A DNA stretch of 64,000 bases from Siphonodentalium dalli (Eukaryota > Mollusca > Scaphopoda > Gadilida > Siphonodentaliidae), in assembly GCA_032622095.1 (NCBI GenBank), contig CP136065.1, positions 42,507,503-42,571,502 of the forward strand, given 5' to 3'. Numbering within the stretch: position 1 is the first letter of the stretch; every line of letters begins with the position of its first letter. Below, in pieces: positions 59,930 to 64,000 of this stretch. A model generated the notes under the pieces. The model was not told the DNA's origin. It was given only the letters and a program-made list of their open reading frames with translations, and did not search any database. The position numbers and the translations under genes were made by a program.

Positions 59930-60165
59930 GAGCCGGTTCCAATGATATCCATATTTGTATGGTTCTATTGAGACAGACCGAAGATATTTTAGGCTGTTGA
60001 AGCTTTATTTGGCCGGTTTTGGCCGGTTTGTTGGGTAAATGGTTAAAGCTTGAGAATCGGTCCCGGTTTTCACACATGTTGTGGTTCGAACCGGTGCCAA
60101 TATTGCCTAGCCCTGTCTGCGATGATCGTATCCATGACCCAACCACCTCGGCTACGGGGACATCC
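59930..60165 (-). mobile_element. tRNA-headed SINE
   Basis: On the minus strand GTCCCCGTAGCCGAGGTGGTTGGG contains a good pol III A box (TAGCCGAGGTGG, 60143-60154), followed about 60 bases later by GGTTCGAACC (B box, 60083-60092). The body runs to about 59930 and ends beside the nested palindrome. The open frame through it is not a gene. Confidence 0.75.
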
Positions 60166-61057
60166 TTAAAATGGTTGGGAAGCGGATCAGTTTGAACATA
60201 GGTTAATCGCCACCGATTGAGGTTTTGAAGCTTGTCGCATGAGGATTTGTGCCAATTTACCATCGGCATTAACATCAACAGGTACGTGTATGCCCGGTAT
60301 TCGTCGCGTCCAGTGGGTGTACTACAATCGAAGAAAGGCATGTGTTTCTGCTGAACTGCATACACTGACATTTATTCGAAAATTAAAATTATAGTCATTA
60401 CAAAAACACACGCTTGGATAACACCGCCAGAAACAGGTTCATATTAGGTTATTGTTAATTTTTGTTTTGTTTTTTAGTTTTTAGCTTCAGGTGGAACTGA
60501 AACTTAAGAAAGTTTCTATCAATTTAAATGCCGTTGGGTTGCGAAAGGATTAAGTTGAAGAGCAACGCACGCAGGAAAACTGACGTCATCGTAAACAAGA
60601 CGTCTCTTCCATTTCAAATCGTACGTGTCTCGCTTGAAGTTGAATTCGCCTCGGAAGCGTTTTACTTTGTGGTGGGATTACTATTCTAATCATAATGACA
60701 TGATACATGTCTGCACCTATTCGGTTGCTTTGTTTACACGTGAGTTGCCGTGAAGACTTTTAGGAATTCTCGGACGTTTTGAACTTACTGAAGACGTGAA
60801 GTGAATCCCCCGTCCTGATGCCGCCGAGTTCAACTTGAGTTTAGTGCAGACAGAATCGACTACCTAGTCAACGCATGTTTGGTTTTAGCAGGTCTTTACA
60901 ATCATCAATGAGTTTCAAGAATGAGATGCAGGATTTGTAGGCCCACGTGGTGATAAATTTCAGTTTCATTTTCTGTTCATTGGAACCAGTGGTGAGTGTC
61001 CAGAGGCGGAGCCAGTAATGGCTGGATATTTGATGGATTATTCATGTTTATTTATTG
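60166..61057. other. Spacer with CpG-containing stretch
   Basis: 60560-60850 is richer in CpG and has TGACGTCA, and a possible donor (CCAGTG|GTGAGT) lies at 60993. This could be a promoter and non-coding first exon, but no coding exon follows in the window. No other element recognised. Confidence 0.3.
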
Positions 61058-61828
61058 CTAGCTGGGGTACCCGGCGTTGCTCCGGCGAATAATGCTTAAA
61101 CTGTTCGTGTCTTTCAAGTCATTTTAAATAGTTAATAGTCATCTGGGGTAATCAGCACCTATTGTATGGCTGAAACTGACAGACCATATATATATAAAGT
61201 TACATCTATCTCTTAAGTTTACAATACATGTTCTTTATTGCTAATTATTAGTGCCTCTTTAAGTCATTTGAGGTCAACACCACCTAACATGTGACAATCC
61301 CTGTTTCATTTTACTTTTGTGCAGCAATTTCCCCCCATTTTCTTCTGGGCCGATAGTAAACGTTCTTTATTGACCATATCATTTATTAGCCCCCCCCCCC
61401 TTATGTCAAGAGGTGAAAAGCACCAATCCGATGACACTCATCGGGTCAATTTATCTCGCATGTTTCAATTTTCACCGATTGTAACCATTTTTGGTGTATA
61501 ATTAATTATTTAATTAAATTAATAATTAGTGCCCGTTTAAGACATTTGAGGTCAACAGGTCCAATCTAATAAGTTTCACCGAGTCAAATTACTCATATGT
61601 GAACATTTTCATTTCTGAGTGTCAAACTGTTTGGTCGCCTCTAGCCAAAATATATACAAAATATTTATTAGTGCCCTTTTGATACATCTCATGTAAACGG
61701 GGCCTATCTCATAACGCTCCCCGTGTCAAATTACCCCTACAAAAAGATAAGCTCTGATGGTCCAGCCGTTGGTAGCATATAAGCGGACAAACAAACGAAC
61801 AAACATAATTGAGTTGCATTAGTATAGA
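61058..61828 (-). mobile_element. Short non-autonomous Helitron
   Basis: Read on the minus strand it starts TCTATACTAATGCAACTC after A (61829) and ends CGGAGCAACGCCGGGTACCCCAGCTAG with a 3' hairpin. CTAG closes the element; the next base is C rather than the usual T. The interior has about three diverged copies of TTAGTGCC...TTTAAG(T/A)CATTTGAGGTCAAC (61249, 61527, 61670). Confidence 0.8.
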
Positions 61829-62761
61829 TGGTATGCATTTACTATTTATCTTATGTAGGTGTTTGCTGTTTCATAACAAAAATATTGTGTCACAGTCTGG
61901 TAACTCACGTTAACTCGTGTCTCGATATTAAAGCCATTGAATTTTAGCATATATATATACGTCATCGGCCATCACATCGTGATGATCTCACGCTCGCAAT
62001 CATTAGTTGTTGTCAAAATAAATATTGACCACGTGTCATCGTTTATTTTTGTGAATTTGGGCCATTTTGAAATTTGAATTATTGTTATTTCCTTTCTTTC
62101 CCCAACCATGTATTCCCTTTCCTTCCCCAATCAATTAGTTATATACTATAACTTAATATACGTTATACTAGACTTTTATATATCACAATCTTCTAAAAAA
62201 AAAAAAATAGCTACGCCTTACAACACTCAATATATCATATAATTATATATGTACATCAATGATTCAAAAACTGATATTTATATAATAATAATGTGTTGAA
62301 TTTTGTTTAAACTTTAAGCAGTGTTTGGTTGAATAGCCACCACATGGAGGGTCACTCCTATCCTCAAGTTAATGTTGTATTGATACCATTGGGACATTTA
62401 CTATCTTGCATGGGAACCACTTAAGACCCCGTGGTAGGTATATTCATACCAGGTACTCAACTTTTGGAATATCAAACTGTGACAATTTAGCCAAACACAT
62501 TATTTTCATATTATCAGTGACGATTGATGTCACATTTATAATTTCTGACTGTATGATGACCGAATGCAGGCACTAGCAGAACATAAAAAACGTTAATAAC
62601 AGAGCGTGATAAATTATTAAAGAGCGTATGTGGTTATGTATTTCACTTTCAGGGAAATATTAAGCTACTTCTATCTTCAGCGAAATAGGCTAATAGTACT
62701 TAACACTTTCATATATATAAGATAATACATTAGCATAACCCTATTTACCTTAACATTCTGA
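61829..62761. other. Intergenic, no feature recognised
   Basis: AT-rich with a short A run at 62196-62207. Confidence 0.4.
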
Positions 62762-62835
62762 GCCAGTGCATTCTCTTATATATACGATGTCATCGATGTG
62801 ATCCTAGATTTGCATATATAAGAGAATGCACTGGC
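62762..62835. repeat. Hairpin related to the nested palindrome
   Basis: GCCAGTGCATTCTCTTATATA...TATATAAGAGAATGCACTGGC, ~26-base arms. Followed by the GTCTTTAATGCTGCACCA...CCCGTCATGAAAT sequence also present at 21459. Confidence 0.9.
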
Positions 62836-63364
62836 ACATGGTCTTTAATGCTGCACCAGTGCGGCCCCCGTCATGAAATGGCTAAAGAGGTATGTCAACA
62901 TGACCGATAATGTCCACATTTGCAGATTACTGCACCCAGTGGAATGGTAGCGCACTATCATGACCATGTTCATGACTGAACTACCTGCTGTGTACTAAAG
63001 CTATATTTCAGTTCATAATATGACATTTCTACATGTACATCCATTTTTTAAATGTGGCTATCGCCGCTATCCCTAGTTAAAGAAATAATCTGCTGTAAAA
63101 CCAGCTACCTATCACATAATCTTTACTCTTGTCCGTGTCAATAAACAAATAGCATACCAGATATATATATCATTTGTATATGACAGCTTCACTTTTATAT
63201 CTGAGACCTACATATAGTTTTAATACTGTACTATTTTAGCAAAATTTAATTAAATGTCATACAAATTGCCATGGTACCACCTTCTGATATTATTGAATAA
63301 AGTCTCATAAAGCATGTGTTTCTTCCGGAAAGTGATCTAGATAATAGGTAATGGCCATACATAC

Positions 63365-63517
63365 ACAGAACGACACGATGTGTAAATGGATTTGTCAATA
63401 CGGTACGAGTGCTGTCGCGTCAGGATAGAACGAGAGGCGCTTGCGCCTCGAGTTCTATCCTTCCGCGAAAGCACGAGTGCCGTATCGACAAACCCATTTA
63501 CACATCGTGTCGTTCTG
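63365..63517. mobile_element. Hairpin element inside a LINE
   Basis: Two ~75-base inverted arms (CAGAACGACACGATGTGTAAATGG...GAACG(A)GAGGCGC) meeting at GGCGCTTGCGCC. It is continuous with the reverse transcriptase fragment at its right edge (through ACGCGAAGCGTGTAATAAACG) and ends LINE homology there. A single arm recurs at 57877-57945. Confidence 0.88.
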
Positions 63518-64000
63518 CGTTTATTACACGCTTCGCGTTCCGTTAATTTAGATTTGGTACCATTGAGTTCAACATATTGTCTTCTATTTAGCAGATAGCT
63601 CTGAAACCATGAGTATGCTGTGCCCCGTATGCCATAGTAATCTAGTTTATGAAGTAAGATATCGTGATTTATCGTGTCAAATGCTTTTGAGAGGTCGAGA
63701 AATAGGGCTAAAGTGGAATCTCTTGTCATTTTGTCATTATTTGAGACAACTTGATCGAGGAGGTGTAATACAGGATGGAAGGTTGAATGATTAGGACGGA
63801 AGCCGTATTGGTGTTTAGAGAGTATGTTTTGTTCATTTAAGAAGTCTAGTAATCGTTTATGCATTATTTTTTCGAGAATTTTAGAGATAGCTGGAAGAAT
63901 GCTGATAGGTCTGTAGTTGGAGATTTCATGAGTGGTATTATTTTTTGGGATTGGGACTACTTTAGAAATTTTCATTTTGTTAGGGACTATTCCATGCTCT
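63518..64000 (-). pseudogene. LINE reverse transcriptase fragment running off the window
   Basis: Minus strand reads KVVPIPKNNTTHEISNYRPI, LPAISKILEKIMHKRLLDFL, QYGFRPNHST and LALFLDLSKAFDTINHDIL (first catalytic Asp block of the palm), then WFQSYLLNRRQYVELNG. It is cut before the YADD box by the hairpin element at 63517. Jockey/CR1-like style; clade unresolved. The 5' part lies beyond 64000, so only this portion can be judged truncated at its 3' side. Confidence 0.93.

Noticed and set aside
59925-60371. 148-codon minus-strand open frame
   Set aside because: Its 3' half is SINE sequence including the pol III A and B boxes; no domain in the rest.

Overview
The window is metazoan nuclear DNA. 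It has long introns with GT...AG splice sites, a histone H4 gene with a 3' stem-loop, non-LTR reverse transcriptases, Helitrons, hAT- and Harbinger-like elements, Polinton/Maverick-type genes, and tRNA-headed SINEs. A secreted PAN-EGF-C-type-lectin protein, an HSPA12-type Hsp70 relative, and very dense foldback/MITE content point to a lophotrochozoan, most likely a mollusc. That assignment is inference; no marker gene settles it.

Layout. 1-9300: two units of a tandem duplication (offset 6843 bp, nearly identical) that couple a rearranged Polinton-like gene block and a ~278-bp tandem array; a divergent histone H4 gene (6347-6661) closes unit 1. Unit 2 is internally deleted and carries no H4 here. 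9427-9732: a minisatellite that flips orientation in its middle. 11285-44086 (+): a four-exon gene, assembled here from splice sites and matching phases. It encodes a predicted 277-aa secreted protein: signal peptide plus PAN/apple (exon 1), EGF-like (exon 2), C-type lectin domain (exons 3 and 4). Its 6.9-kb and 23.7-kb introns are packed with repeats: a Harbinger-like MITE, a second orientation-flipping minisatellite (19-20.4 kb), a 2.7-kb TIR element whose empty site is also present in the window, a LINE fragment, a 3.7-kb Helitron, and duplicated segments with reciprocal insertions. 46.15-47.76 kb: a 50-bp minisatellite of about 30 copies ending in an inverted unit, followed by a (GAT)n-rich tract.

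48235-58417 (-): at least three exons of an HSPA12-like ATPase gene. The most upstream exon has a one-base frame disruption in a C-run, and exons for the N-terminus were not found. Its introns hold a foldback element, a degenerate GCDT-motif coding remnant, a SINE, and a complete hAT-type element with 8-bp target duplications. 58.7-64 kb: ~182-bp repeats, a perfect nested palindrome, a second SINE, a small Helitron, and a LINE reverse transcriptase running off the right edge and interrupted by a hairpin element.

No operon-like or prokaryotic organisation is seen outside the compact Polinton block, where neighbouring genes overlap by 4-19 bp. Most of the remaining sequence is repeats or has no recognisable coding content. 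The features most worth following are the H4/Polinton tandem unit, the H4 variant itself, the lectin and HSPA12 gene models, and the recurrence of head-to-head inverted tandem arrays.
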